From Falsiroseomonas sp051433165 (lineage in GTDB: Bacteria > Pseudomonadota > Alphaproteobacteria > Acetobacterales > Acetobacteraceae), in contig NZ_JBHMFS010000003.1 of assembly GCF_051433165.1 (NCBI RefSeq), positions 1-64,000 of the forward strand: DNA of 64,000 nucleotides, written 5' to 3'. The notes under the pieces were generated by a model. That model saw only the letters and a program-made list of their open reading frames with translations. It did no database searches and was not told where the DNA came from. Below are positions 16,727-25,812 of this stretch, piece by piece. Each line of letters starts with the position of its first letter. The stretch's first letter is position 1. The translations under genes were made by a program, and so were the position numbers.

Positions 16727-18493
16727 TCAGCGCGCCACGGCAGACAGGCCGAGCCGCCGTGCCGTCTCCACCGGCCCGGCGGCGGTCAGGCCCTGCATGT
16801 CGCCGAAGCTGACCGGCTGCGGCGGGCGCAGGGTGAATTCCAGTTCGCCCGGCTGGCGGATGAAACTGGCCAGCGCCTCACGCACCGACAAGAACGGATC
16901 AGCCGGGCCGGCTGCCTGGGGTGCCGACCCCTGGGTTGCCGCCCCCTTGGAACTGCCCGCCGGGGGCGCTGCCGGGGCCGCGCCCTTGCGCGCCGGGGCT
17001 GGGGCCGGCGCCGCACGGCCGCGCGGTGCCGCGGGCGCGGCGCCCGGGATCGGCATGGCGAGCGCCATCTGGGCGAATTGTTCGCGAAGCTGCGCCTCCG
17101 GCACCCCCTGGCTGCGCGCCTGCTCGGCCAGGACGCGGCCAACCAGACCCTCGTCGCGCAGCGACAGCGTCAGCCCATGCAGCCGGGCCTGCAACAGCTG
17201 CGCCAGGAACGCATCATCATCCTGCTCCTCGCCCGGCCGGGGCAGCGGCATTCCGGTCATGTTGCTCCGCAACGACAGGCTGGCCGCCCGGTCCCAGCGT
17301 AGCCCGATGGGCGCGATATCCAGCACGCCACCCTCCCGCCGTGCCGAGGCGCGCAGTTCCAGGCCGCCGGCGATCTCGCGGTAGCCATGCTGTTCCAGCC
17401 AGGCGGCGGTGCCGGCGGGCAGCGTCACCCGCAGGCCCTGCAAAGTCATGCTGGTCTCCGCCAGGCCGGTTGCATCCATCGAGCCATCGATCGCAGTGCG
17501 GCCGAGGGTGAAGATCGGCTGGCCACCCGCCTGTGCCGACAGCCCTTCCAACACCACGCTCTGTGGCGTGCCCACCACCGGGTCCGGCATCTGCACCCCA
17601 TCCATCAGCGCGATGGTGGTCCCGGCCATGTCGATGCCCTGGGAGGCGATGCGCCCGATGCGGACATCGCCGGCGCCCAGCGCCCCGAAGGGGGCGGCCA
17701 CCCGCACCCCTTCCACCGCCAGGTCGGTCAGCCGGCCCGGCACCCAGTCCCGCAGCGCGAAGCGGCCAATCGCCAGATCCACCTGGTTGTCCGGCTCGCG
17801 CAGCTCCGCCCCTTCCAGCGTCAGAAGCTGGACGGAGAATTGCCGAGGGTCCGGCATCGATCCATCCAGCGGCGGCAGCACCATGGATTGCACCGCGGCG
17901 CGGCCGAGGCGGAAGGCGAGGGCGCCGCTGCCGCTATCGCGGAAATCGACGCCTTCCAGTGACGCCGCGCCGAGCACGCCGGGGCCATAGCCCTCCAGCG
18001 TGGCGCGACCGACGGTCAGGTTGCCCGGCTGGCCGGTGCCGCGCAGCGCCTCCAGCTCCATCGCGCCAAGCTCGAAGGTGGACAGGCTGAAATCCTGGCC
18101 TGCCGGCGGCAGGGACATGCCGCCGAGCACCAGGCGGGCGACCTCGAAGCGGTCCTCCGCCGTGCCGATATTTGTGACCAGCAGGATGGAGCGCGCCTCC
18201 GCCCGGCCGAGCCGCTTTTCCGTCACGTCCTGGAGCAGCAATTCGGTGACGGAAATGCGCTCTGTCGGCGCCGTGATGGTCAGGTCGCCAAGTCGCGCAC
18301 GGCCGGTGACCGGGTCCACCTGCCGCAGCCCGACCGCCAGCCGCGCCTCCGGCCCGAAGGCCAGCCGCAGGCGTTCCAGCGCGGCATCGAGCTGGCGCTC
18401 GGCTTCCGCCTGGGCAACGGCGCCGGCACCGGCCAGGGCCAGGGCGCCGGTGAAGGCGCCGGTAAAGACGAGCATGGCGAGGCGGCGGCGCAT
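16727..18493 (-). CDS. Exported hypothetical protein with strand-rich internal repeats
   Basis: Not recognised as a named family. 588 residues from ATG 18493, which follows a GGGAG ribosome site. Residues 1-27 form a signal peptide (MRRRLAMLV, hydrophobic core, AVAQA). The middle (about 60-400) is made of degenerate repeats of 45-55 residues. These alternate short strands with recurring elements such as LEGVDFR, LEGAELR, VEGVRVA and LEGLSAQ, followed by LGR or IGR. This suggests a long beta structure of the AsmA or beta-helix type in the periplasm. An Ala/Pro-rich linker (about 480-535) precedes a conserved-looking C-terminus. Function unknown. Confidence 0.75.
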   Translation of the reverse strand: MRRRLAMLVFTGAFTGALALAGAGAVAQAEAERQLDAALERLRLAFGPEARLAVGLRQVDPVTGRARLGDLTITAPTERISVTELLLQDVTEKRLGRAEARSILLVTNIGTAEDRFEVARLVLGGMSLPPAGQDFSLSTFELGAMELEALRGTGQPGNLTVGRATLEGYGPGVLGAASLEGVDFRDSGSGALAFRLGRAAVQSMVLPPLDGSMPDPRQFSVQLLTLEGAELREPDNQVDLAIGRFALRDWVPGRLTDLAVEGVRVAAPFGALGAGDVRIGRIASQGIDMAGTTIALMDGVQMPDPVVGTPQSVVLEGLSAQAGGQPIFTLGRTAIDGSMDATGLAETSMTLQGLRVTLPAGTAAWLEQHGYREIAGGLELRASARREGGVLDIAPIGLRWDRAASLSLRSNMTGMPLPRPGEEQDDDAFLAQLLQARLHGLTLSLRDEGLVGRVLAEQARSQGVPEAQLREQFAQMALAMPIPGAAPAAPRGRAAPAPAPARKGAAPAAPPAGSSKGAATQGSAPQAAGPADPFLSVREALASFIRQPGELEFTLRPPQPVSFGDMQGLTAAGPVETARRLGLSAVAR

Positions 18494-18598
18494 GGCAGGC
18501 TCCCGGGATGATTTGGCCGCCAGCCTATCCAGGATGCCCGGCGCAGGTCCAATGCCGCGCATGGCGGATGGTTTCGGGGTGTTTCACCGGCGTGGAGA

Positions 18599-19888
18599 TC
18601 AGGCTGGTATCGCAGGGTTCAGCGGCCGCACCACCAGCCGGTCGATCCGCTGGCCACGGCGTTCCAGCACCCGCAGCACATAGGGACCGATGGAGACCTC
18701 CGTGCCCACCTGCGGAATGCCACGCTGGCGCGCCGCCACCAGGCCGCCGATCGTCGCCGCCTCATCCTCCGGCAGGTCCCAGCCGAGCTCGCGGTTGATG
18801 TCCCGCACCCGCAGGTCGCCGCGGACCTCGACCTCGCCATTCTCGGACAGGTCGCCGAGGATGGCCTCGCCGCGCTGCACGATCTGGCCGACCACGACCT
18901 CGACGATATCCTCCAGCGTGACGATGCCCTTGAGGGAGCCGTATTCATCCAGCACCATCGCCATCTTGATCGGCGCCTTGCGGAATTCCTGAAGCTGTTC
19001 GCGCAGCGGCCGCGTCTCGATCACCAGGGAGGCGGGCTGCGCCACCGCGACGAGGTCCATTTTGGCCGTATCGCCCTGCGCCGTCTGCAGGGCGCGCAGC
19101 ACGTCCCGCGCATGCACCACGCCCAGGATCTCCTCCCCATCCCGGCCCCAGAGCGGGAAGCGCGCATGCGGGGAGGCGAGGACCTTGGCCAGCATCGCCT
19201 CCGGCTTCTCCCCCGTGTTCAGGGCGACGACGCGGGACCGGTGGGTCATCACGTCCCGCACCGTCATGTCGTCCAGCGACAGCACGCCGCGCAGCATGCC
19301 GCGTTCCTGGCGGGCAGCGAGATCGGCCGGGCCCTGGTGGCCCATGCCGTGCAGGTCGATGGCGCCGAGCAGCTCATCTTCCGTGATGCCGGGGCGCTCG
19401 GCTTCCGGCGTCTTCACGCCGAACAGCCGCAGCGTGCCACGCACAACCAGGTTCACGAGGTCGGCGACCGGACCAAGCACCTTCATGGTGGTGGACAGCA
19501 CCGGCACCACGCGCAGCGCCGCGGCATCGGGCGACCGCAGCGCCAGCGTCTTTGGCAGCACCTCGGAGAAGATCACCAGCAGGGCGGTCATCACCAGGGA
19601 GGCATAGGCAACGCCACCCTCGCCGAACCAGGAGATCAGCAGCGCGGAGGCGAGCGCCGTGGCGGTGGTGTTGACCAAGTTGTTGCCGACCAGGATGGCC
19701 GCCACGACCCGGTCCTTGCGCTCGCTCAGCCGGCTGAGGGTCCCAGCGCGGCGGTCGCCTTCCTTGGCGCGCCGGGTGACGAAGGCGCGGCTGGCGGCGG
19801 TGAAGGCGGTCTCCGTACCGGAGAACATGGCGGAGGCACACAGCAATGCCAGGATGACCCCGAGCATCACCAGACTGGTTCCGTCCAT
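18599..19888 (-). CDS. HlyC/CorC family membrane protein (CNNM-CBS-CorC)
   Basis: A 429-residue protein with the standard order of parts. A CNNM/DUF21 membrane domain (about 1-190) has FSGTETAFTAASRA and LVGNNLVNT. A CBS pair follows (about 200-330; MTHRSRVVALNTG, MVLDEYGSLKGIVTLEDIVEV), then a CorC_HlyC domain at the end. CNNM/CorC proteins act in Mg2+ or Co2+ efflux and homeostasis. ATG 19888 is preceded by GGAGG. The gene diverges from puuD across 224 nt in which no other feature was seen. Confidence 0.9.
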   Translation of the reverse strand: MDGTSLVMLGVILALLCASAMFSGTETAFTAASRAFVTRRAKEGDRRAGTLSRLSERKDRVVAAILVGNNLVNTTATALASALLISWFGEGGVAYASLVMTALLVIFSEVLPKTLALRSPDAAALRVVPVLSTTMKVLGPVADLVNLVVRGTLRLFGVKTPEAERPGITEDELLGAIDLHGMGHQGPADLAARQERGMLRGVLSLDDMTVRDVMTHRSRVVALNTGEKPEAMLAKVLASPHARFPLWGRDGEEILGVVHARDVLRALQTAQGDTAKMDLVAVAQPASLVIETRPLREQLQEFRKAPIKMAMVLDEYGSLKGIVTLEDIVEVVVGQIVQRGEAILGDLSENGEVEVRGDLRVRDINRELGWDLPEDEAATIGGLVAARQRGIPQVGTEVSIGPYVLRVLERRGQRIDRLVVRPLNPAIPA

Positions 19889-20112
19889 CGACCGACACGA
19901 CCTCCGCCACGGGAGCGGCCCGGGCCGCGAGATACGGCCGGGTGGCTGCCGGATGAAAAAGCTACCACAATCCTGGCCGGGCTTGCAGGGGGCGGGGCGG
20001 GGTGGCGCCACACAAGGTCGCGGGCGCTGGACGCCCGCGCCGCCTGGCGCGAATGTTGCTATGCAAGATGCGCCACGTGGCATCCCCCCGCGGCCGAAGG
20101 ACGCCCGAGACG

Positions 20113-21294
20113 ATGGACCTCGCCTACCTCGCCGAATGGGCGAATCTGCTGATCCGCTGGCTGCACCTGATCACCGGCATCGCCTGGATCGGCACCAGCT
20201 TCTACTTCATCGGCCTGGACAACCAGCTCGACCCGCCGCGGGACGGCAACCCCCTGGTAAAGGGGGAGCAATGGTCGATCCATGGCGGCGGCTTCTACCA
20301 CAAGCAGAAATACGCCAACGCCCCCGCCAGCCTGCCGGAAAAGCTGCACTGGTTCAAATGGGAGGCGTATTGGACCTGGATCAGCGGATTCGCGCTGTTC
20401 ATGCTGATCTATTGGGGCCAGGCCAGCACCTATCTGGTGGACCCGGCGGTGATGGACCTTTCGCCCGGCGTGGCGGTGGCGATTTCGGCCGTGATGCTGG
20501 TGGCGGGGTGGGTGGTGTACGACCTCGCCTGCCGCTCGAAATGGGGGGAGAACGAGACGTGGCTCTCGGCCTTCGGGGTCGGGCTGCTGGTGGTGGCGGC
20601 TTTCGCCGCCTGCCACATCTTCTCCGGCCGCGGCGCCTTCCTGCAGATCGGCGCGATGACGGGCACGATCATGGTGGCGAACGTCGCCATGGTGATCATC
20701 CCGGGCCAGCGGAAGATGGTGGCCGCGATGCAGGCGGGGCAGGTGCCGGATGCGAAATATGGCCGCTGGGGCAAGCAGCGCAGCGTCCACAACACCTACC
20801 TGACGCTGCCCGTGCTGTTCCTGATGATCAGCCCGCACTACCCGATGACCTGGGGTTCCGAGTGGAACTGGGTGGTGCTGCTCGGCATCACCCTGGCGGG
20901 CGCGCTGGTGCGGCAGTTCTTCGTGCAGCGGCAATTCGGCCGCAACCCGCTGGCGCTGCCCGCCGCGGCCGCGGTGGTGGTGGGCGTCATGGCCTTCGCG
21001 CTGATGCCGGCCCGCACGCCCGCCGGCGCACCGGCGCCCGCCTTCGCCGAGGTCGAGGGCATCATGGCCGCCCGCTGCGCCTCATGCCACGCGGCAAGGC
21101 CGACGCAGGAGGGCTTCGTCGAAGCGCCGAAGGGTGTGCGGCTGGATGAGCCGGGGCAGATCCGCCGCTGGGCGCAATCCATCCGCCAGCAGGTGGCGAC
21201 GGAGGCGATGCCCCCCGGCAACCTGACCGAATTGACGGCAGAGGAACGCGCCAGCCTGATCGCCTGGGTCGCCGCCGGGGCGCCGCGCGAATGA
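20113..21294 (+). CDS. puuD: Urate hydroxylase PuuD (membrane, with cytochrome c tail)
   Basis: A 393-residue membrane enzyme that oxidises urate to 5-hydroxyisourate and passes electrons to the respiratory chain. The first 300 residues contain about eight hydrophobic segments with the family signature LIRWLHLITGIAWIGTSFYF and many His residues. The C-terminus is a cytochrome c domain with heme site C322-A-S-C-H326 and a likely Met ligand in TEAMPPGN. ATG 20113 gives the normal family length. It overlaps uraH by ATGA, so the two consecutive urate-degradation enzymes are translationally coupled. Confidence 0.95.
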   Translation: MDLAYLAEWANLLIRWLHLITGIAWIGTSFYFIGLDNQLDPPRDGNPLVKGEQWSIHGGGFYHKQKYANAPASLPEKLHWFKWEAYWTWISGFALFMLIYWGQASTYLVDPAVMDLSPGVAVAISAVMLVAGWVVYDLACRSKWGENETWLSAFGVGLLVVAAFAACHIFSGRGAFLQIGAMTGTIMVANVAMVIIPGQRKMVAAMQAGQVPDAKYGRWGKQRSVHNTYLTLPVLFLMISPHYPMTWGSEWNWVVLLGITLAGALVRQFFVQRQFGRNPLALPAAAAVVVGVMAFALMPARTPAGAPAPAFAEVEGIMAARCASCHAARPTQEGFVEAPKGVRLDEPGQIRRWAQSIRQQVATEAMPPGNLTELTAEERASLIAWVAAGAPRE

Positions 21295-21629
21295 AGCCCT
21301 CCGCACTCACCACCCACATCCTGAACACCGCCAGCGGCAGGCCGATGGAGGGCGTGACGGTCGAGCTGTTCCGCCACGATCCGACCGGCCCGGTACAGGT
21401 GACCCAGGCCGTGACCAATGCCGACGGCCGCACCGATGCGCCGCTGCTGACGGCCGCGACCTTTGCCCCCGGCACCTACGAATTGCGCTTCCATGTCGGG
21501 GCGCATTTCGGCGGGGCGGGATTCCTGGACGTGGTGCCGATCGTGGTGCGGCTGATGGCGGGGCAGGGGCACTACCACGTGCCGCTGCTCTGCTCGCCCT
21601 GGTCCTACGCGACCTATCGCGGAAGCTGA
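21291..21629 (+). CDS. uraH: 5-Hydroxyisourate hydrolase
   Basis: A 112-residue transthyretin-like enzyme that hydrolyses 5-hydroxyisourate to OHCU. The diagnostic motifs are present: N-terminal LTTHILNTASGRP, central GTYELRFHVG, and the C-terminal tetrapeptide YRGS that lines the active site. It takes the PuuD product directly. OHCU decarboxylase, the third enzyme of the route to allantoin, is not encoded in this window. Confidence 0.96.
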   Translation: MKPSALTTHILNTASGRPMEGVTVELFRHDPTGPVQVTQAVTNADGRTDAPLLTAATFAPGTYELRFHVGAHFGGAGFLDVVPIVVRLMAGQGHYHVPLLCSPWSYATYRGS

Positions 21630-21664
21630 ACGAACGCGGCCGGGCGGGCTGCGTTGGATCGGCC

Positions 21665-22279
21665 ATGCAAAGCCATCCGAGCCGCCTGACGCTACCCGCG
21701 CTGCTGATCAGCTTCGCCCTCGGCGGCTTCCTCGACGGCATCCTGCTGCACCAGATCCTGCAATGGCATCACCTGCTCAGCGCGGTGACGGACCCGGCCG
21801 ATCTGCGCTTCCAGATGTTCTGGGACGGCATCTTCCACGGCCTGCATTACCTGCTGGGCTTCGCCGGGCTGTGGCTGTTGCTGGTCCGCCGCCGGCATGC
21901 CGCCGCGGCGGGCGCCGGGCGCGTGCTGGTCTCCGCCTGCCTGATCGGTTTCGGCGCCTGGCACCTGGTGGATGCGGTGCTGGTCCACTGGATCCTCGGC
22001 CTGCACCGGATTCGCGACGGCTCGCCCAATGTCCTGGCGTGGGACCTTTTGTTCTTTGGCCTGGGCGCGGTGACGGTGGCGCTCGGCGCCTGGATGCGGG
22101 GTCGCGACGGTGGGGCCGCCGGGCGCGCCATCGCGGCGGGGCTGGCCCTTTGTGTCCTGGCCGGTGCCCCTGCCGCCGCGCTGCCGCCGCGGGAGGTGGA
22201 CCCGGTGATGCAGCTCGCCGCCGGCGGCCTGCTGCCCGCCTTCTGCGCGGCCTGGACCCGCGCCCCCCAGTCTCGCTGA
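21665..22279 (+). CDS. DUF2243 family membrane protein
   Basis: A 204-residue integral membrane protein with about five hydrophobic segments. The DUF2243 signatures are clear: GGFLDGILLHQILQWHH near residues 20-36 and FWDGIFHGLHYLLG near 52-65. The His- and Asp-rich membrane motifs suggest a metal or heme site, but the family's role is unknown. It follows uraH by 35 nt on the same strand and may belong to the same transcript, though a link to urate use is not established. Confidence 0.88.
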   Translation: MQSHPSRLTLPALLISFALGGFLDGILLHQILQWHHLLSAVTDPADLRFQMFWDGIFHGLHYLLGFAGLWLLLVRRRHAAAAGAGRVLVSACLIGFGAWHLVDAVLVHWILGLHRIRDGSPNVLAWDLLFFGLGAVTVALGAWMRGRDGGAAGRAIAAGLALCVLAGAPAAALPPREVDPVMQLAAGGLLPAFCAAWTRAPQSR

Positions 22280-22347
22280 GGCCGCCTCGCTGAGCCGCGA
22301 CTTGCCCGGAACGCGGGGCCGGGCCAGTTTCGCCGCCGGGATTCGGG

Positions 22348-23334
22348 ATGGGAACACACATGGCCAGCGCAACAGGCATCAAGGTCGCCATCATCGGCGC
22401 CGGCACCATGGGCCACGCCTTGGCGCTGGTCTTCGCGCTCGGCGGGCATGAGGTGCGGCTGACCGACAATAGTATGGCCACGCTGGACAAGGCCGGTGGG
22501 CTGATGGAGACGGCGCTGGAGACGCTGGTGGTGGCCGGCGAGGCGCCGCGCGAGGCCGATGCTGATTGGCTGCACCACGCGGTCACGCGCCTGCCGGTGC
22601 TGGCCGAGGCGCTGGAAGACGCCGATCTGGTGCTGGAGGCCATCATCGAGCAGCCGGACGCCAAGCGCGCCCTGTTTGAGGAGGTGGACCGCCTGGCGCC
22701 GCCCGACGCCATCATCGCCAGCAACACCAGCTACCTCGACCCTTTCCCGCTGATCCCCGCACGCCGGCAGGGCCGCGCGCTGATCATGCATTGGTACACG
22801 CCGCCCTATCTGGTGGATCTGGTGGACATCGTCGGCGGTCCGGACTGCGACCCGGCGGTGGTGGAATTCGCCGTGGCGCTGTGCCGCGCCATGGGCAAGC
22901 GCCCCGTGGTGATGCGGAAATTCGTGCCGGGCTACATCGCCAACCGCGTGCAATCCGCCATCGCGCTGGAGGTGCAGAAACTGCTGGATGAAGGCGTCGC
23001 CACCGCATCCGAGATCGACACCGCGATTATCGAGGGCATTTCACTGCGCCTGCCGATCCTGGGCGTGCTGGCCAAGGCCGATTTCACCGGCCTCGCCTTC
23101 ACCCAGACCAGCCTGAAGAACCGCATGTACACGCCGCCCCCGGTGCGCGGGCAATGCGATGCGGTGGATGCGCTGGTGGCGGAGGGCCGCACCGGCGTGA
23201 TGGCGGGCGCCGGCTTCTACGACTGGCCGGGGGCGACGGCGGATGTGTTGGAAGACCGGGACCGCCGGCTGCTCGCTCTGAAACGCGCGCTGCGGCAGAT
23301 CGGCACGCTGGCAGGGGAGGGACGCGACCAATGA
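22348..23334 (+). CDS. 3-Hydroxyacyl-CoA dehydrogenase family protein
   Basis: A 328-residue NAD-dependent dehydrogenase. The Rossmann motif is IIGAGTMGHA (17-22 GAGTMG), and the second domain contains KFVPGYIANRVQSAI, the dimerisation-helix signature. The active-site region reads MHWYTPPYLVDLVDIV, where fatty-acid enzymes usually have HFFNP. This resembles L-gulonate or carnitine dehydrogenase-like members and suggests a smaller, non-CoA or short acyl substrate. ATG at 22360 is an alternative start. It overlaps the SDR gene by ATGA. Confidence 0.88.
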   Translation: MGTHMASATGIKVAIIGAGTMGHALALVFALGGHEVRLTDNSMATLDKAGGLMETALETLVVAGEAPREADADWLHHAVTRLPVLAEALEDADLVLEAIIEQPDAKRALFEEVDRLAPPDAIIASNTSYLDPFPLIPARRQGRALIMHWYTPPYLVDLVDIVGGPDCDPAVVEFAVALCRAMGKRPVVMRKFVPGYIANRVQSAIALEVQKLLDEGVATASEIDTAIIEGISLRLPILGVLAKADFTGLAFTQTSLKNRMYTPPPVRGQCDAVDALVAEGRTGVMAGAGFYDWPGATADVLEDRDRRLLALKRALRQIGTLAGEGRDQ

Positions 23335-24095
23335 TCACCTATGATCTTCGGGGCAAGGCGGCGCTGGTGACGGGCGGCGCCTCTGGCATCGGCTTGGCCA
23401 CCGCGACGCTGCTGGCGCGCAGCGGCTGCGACGTGGCGATCAATTTCCTGGCCGGCGATGCGCGCGGCGCGGAGTCCGTCGCGCGCCTCCAGGCCGAGAC
23501 CAATGCGCGCATCCTGCCCGCGCCAGGCAATGTGGCGGATGCGGCGGATGCGGCGCGGATGGTGGGGCAGGCGGTGGCCGAGCTCGGCCGGCTCGACTAC
23601 CTGGTGAACAATGCCGGCACGCCCGGCACGCCGACCGCCATCGCGCCGAACGACTTCGACCGGCTGACGGAGGAGCTGTGGGATGCGGTGCTGGAGGTGA
23701 ACCTGCGTGGCGTGTTCCGTTGCGCCAAGGCGGCCGGGCCGGCGCTGCGCGCGGCAAACGGGGCCATGGTCAACATCGCCTCCATCGCCGGCATCAATTC
23801 CGCCGGGTCTTCCATGGCCTATGGCGCGACCAAGGCGGGCGTCATCTCGCTCACCAAGAACCTGGCGCGGGGGCTGGCGCCGGAGGTGCGGGTGAACGCC
23901 GTGGCGCCGGGGGCCGTGGACAGCACCTGGATGATCGAATGGACGGAGGAACAGCGCCGATCCTCGATCGAGGGCGCGCTGCTCAAGCGCCGCTGCACGC
24001 CGGAAGACCTTGCTGAGGTGATCGTGTTCCTTCTCGCCGGCGCCGCCATGGTCACCGGCCAGACCGTCGTGGTGGATGGCGGGCTGACCACCTGA
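23331..24095 (+). CDS. Short-chain dehydrogenase/reductase (SDR)
   Basis: A 254-residue classical SDR. The cofactor motif is VTGGASGIG (13-21), and NNAG is present. The catalytic set is NIASIAG (Ser) and AYGATKAG (Tyr-x-x-x-Lys). The end VVVDGGLTT is typical. The residue pattern suggests either NAD or NADP use; the sequence alone does not decide. Start ATG 23331 overlaps the previous stop. With the preceding dehydrogenase it makes a two-oxidoreductase module of unknown substrate. Confidence 0.92.
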   Translation: MITYDLRGKAALVTGGASGIGLATATLLARSGCDVAINFLAGDARGAESVARLQAETNARILPAPGNVADAADAARMVGQAVAELGRLDYLVNNAGTPGTPTAIAPNDFDRLTEELWDAVLEVNLRGVFRCAKAAGPALRAANGAMVNIASIAGINSAGSSMAYGATKAGVISLTKNLARGLAPEVRVNAVAPGAVDSTWMIEWTEEQRRSSIEGALLKRRCTPEDLAEVIVFLLAGAAMVTGQTVVVDGGLTT

Positions 24096-24175
24096 CGCGC
24101 ATGTGAGCCAGCCGGGGCATTGCATTTGTTAACCTAGTGGTTCAGTGTTTGGGTGTGCCAGACAGGAGCCATGCG

Positions 24176-24601
24176 ATGCCTCGGCTTATCTTTGTCAACC
24201 TGCCCGTCACCGATCTGCCGCGCTCGGTCGCCTTCTACGCATCAGTCGGTGCGCGGAAGAACCCCCAATTCAGCGACGAGACCGGCGCCTGCATGGTGTT
24301 CTCTGACACCATCCATGTGATGCTGCTGACCCACGCCAAGTTCAGCCAGTTCACCAGCAAGCCGATCGTCGATGCCCGCAAGGCGTGCGAGGTGCTGATC
24401 TGCATCTCGGCCGAGAGCCGCGCGGAGGTGGATGATCTGGCGCGCCGCGCGACCGCCGCCGGCGGCGCGGCAGACCCGACGCCTGTGCAGGATCACGGCT
24501 TTATGTACGGCCGCAGCTTCGAGGATCCGGACGGCCATATCTGGGAAGTCATGTGGATGGACATGGAAGCCGCGCAGGCCGCCATGGCGCCGGCGGACTG
24601 A
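24176..24601 (+). CDS. VOC superfamily (glyoxalase-like) protein
   Basis: A 141-residue vicinal-oxygen-chelate protein. The start FVNLPVTDLPRSVAFY and the end SFEDPDGHIWEVMWMD are the two halves of the paired beta-alpha-beta3 fold. The Glu in WEVMW is the likely metal ligand or its equivalent. ATG 24176 is supported by AGGAG 9 nt upstream. Members include lactoylglutathione lyase, dioxygenases and binding proteins, so no reaction can be named. It converges with the LLM gene across 20 nt. Confidence 0.85.
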   Translation: MPRLIFVNLPVTDLPRSVAFYASVGARKNPQFSDETGACMVFSDTIHVMLLTHAKFSQFTSKPIVDARKACEVLICISAESRAEVDDLARRATAAGGAADPTPVQDHGFMYGRSFEDPDGHIWEVMWMDMEAAQAAMAPAD

Positions 24602-24621
24602 TCCGGCGCCGCCCCCGATGG

Positions 24622-25689
24622 CTAATCAGCGGCCAGCGCCTGCGGCGTCGCGCGGAAGCGCGGCGCCACCTCCTCCATGAATAGCCGCAGTGACCGCGCG
24701 GCGAGATCGGCCGGCATCGGCCCGAGGCGGAAACTGCCGATGACGCCGCCGATGCCGGTGGCCTCGATCTCTGCCATCCGCGCGGCGACGGTGGCGGGCG
24801 AACCGGCGATCAGCGCCTTCTCCGGGTCAACGCGCGCGGGCGGCACCGTTTCCTTCTTCATGATGATGCCCTGCTCGCGGTAGATCTTCTCCCGCAGCGA
24901 TTTCCGCTGTTCCTGCATGGCGAGGAAGTTTGGCACCGCGATGCGCTGTGCCTCCGCATCGGTCTCCGCGACGAAGATGTTGCGCCAGCACCAGCTTTCC
25001 TGAAGGCAGGCTTCCACCTGTTCCGCGCTGAAACCCGAATCCGCCATGGTGGCGCGATATTGCAGCAGGCGGTCGCGCGTCGTCTCCAGCGACTGCACAT
25101 TCATCAGGAAGGGCACGCCACGCCGCGCCAAATGTAGCGCGCCGGCTTCGGAGGATGCGGCGCGGATCACATAGGGATGTGGCTGGGTGAAGGGCTTGGG
25201 CCGCAGGCGCGGGATGTTGAGGGTCCAGAACTTGCCCTCATGCCGCATGCCCTCGGGACTGGTCCAGGCCTTGAGCATGATGCCCTCGGCTTCCTCATAG
25301 CGTTCCAGCGCTTCCTCCGCCGGAATGCCGTAGCCCTGGTATTCATAGACGTTGTAGGCGGTGCCGCGCCCGAGGCCGACGATGACGCGGCCGCGGGAGA
25401 GGTTGTCGAGCAGCGACATCTGCTCCGCCAGCCGCGTCGGGTGGTGCAGCGAAACCTGCGCGACGGCGAAGCCCACCTTGATGCGCTTGGTCGCCGAAAG
25501 GATCGCGGCGGCGAAGGTCACCGGGTCGACATAGGCGCAATTGCCGTCAAAATGATGCTCGGCGAGCCATACAACCTCGAAGCCCAGCTCCTCACACAGC
25601 AGCGCCTCATCCATCGCTTCGCGGATCGCATCCGCGTCGCGATCGGGGTCGCGGCTTTCGGGGAACAAGAAGTTGCTGAAGCGCAGCAT
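24622..25689 (-). CDS. LLM class flavin-dependent oxidoreductase
   Basis: A 355-residue luciferase-like monooxygenase fold protein. Motifs: FEVVWLAEHHFDGNCAYVDP, RIKVGFAVAQVSLHHPTRLAEQ, and RVIVGLGRGTAYNVYEYQGYG. ATG 25689 follows AGGAG. These enzymes use reduced FMN with O2, or F420 in actinobacteria, to insert oxygen or open rings. It is divergent from a TctC binding-protein gene, with RidA, amidohydrolase and formamidase-like genes nearby. A role in degrading a nitrogen heterocycle would fit; this is inference. Confidence 0.9.
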   Translation of the reverse strand: MLRFSNFLFPESRDPDRDADAIREAMDEALLCEELGFEVVWLAEHHFDGNCAYVDPVTFAAAILSATKRIKVGFAVAQVSLHHPTRLAEQMSLLDNLSRGRVIVGLGRGTAYNVYEYQGYGIPAEEALERYEEAEGIMLKAWTSPEGMRHEGKFWTLNIPRLRPKPFTQPHPYVIRAASSEAGALHLARRGVPFLMNVQSLETTRDRLLQYRATMADSGFSAEQVEACLQESWCWRNIFVAETDAEAQRIAVPNFLAMQEQRKSLREKIYREQGIIMKKETVPPARVDPEKALIAGSPATVAARMAEIEATGIGGVIGSFRLGPMPADLAARSLRLFMEEVAPRFRATPQALAAD

Positions 25690-25812
25690 GCGGCGGCTCC
25701 TGACCATCTGCAGGAATCGTAGCCAGCGCCTTGCATCCCTGCAACCTAATCCTTGCATCGCGGGAATGTGCGGATGTTAGGATGGGTGCTTCCCCATGCG
25801 GAGGTTCCTGCC

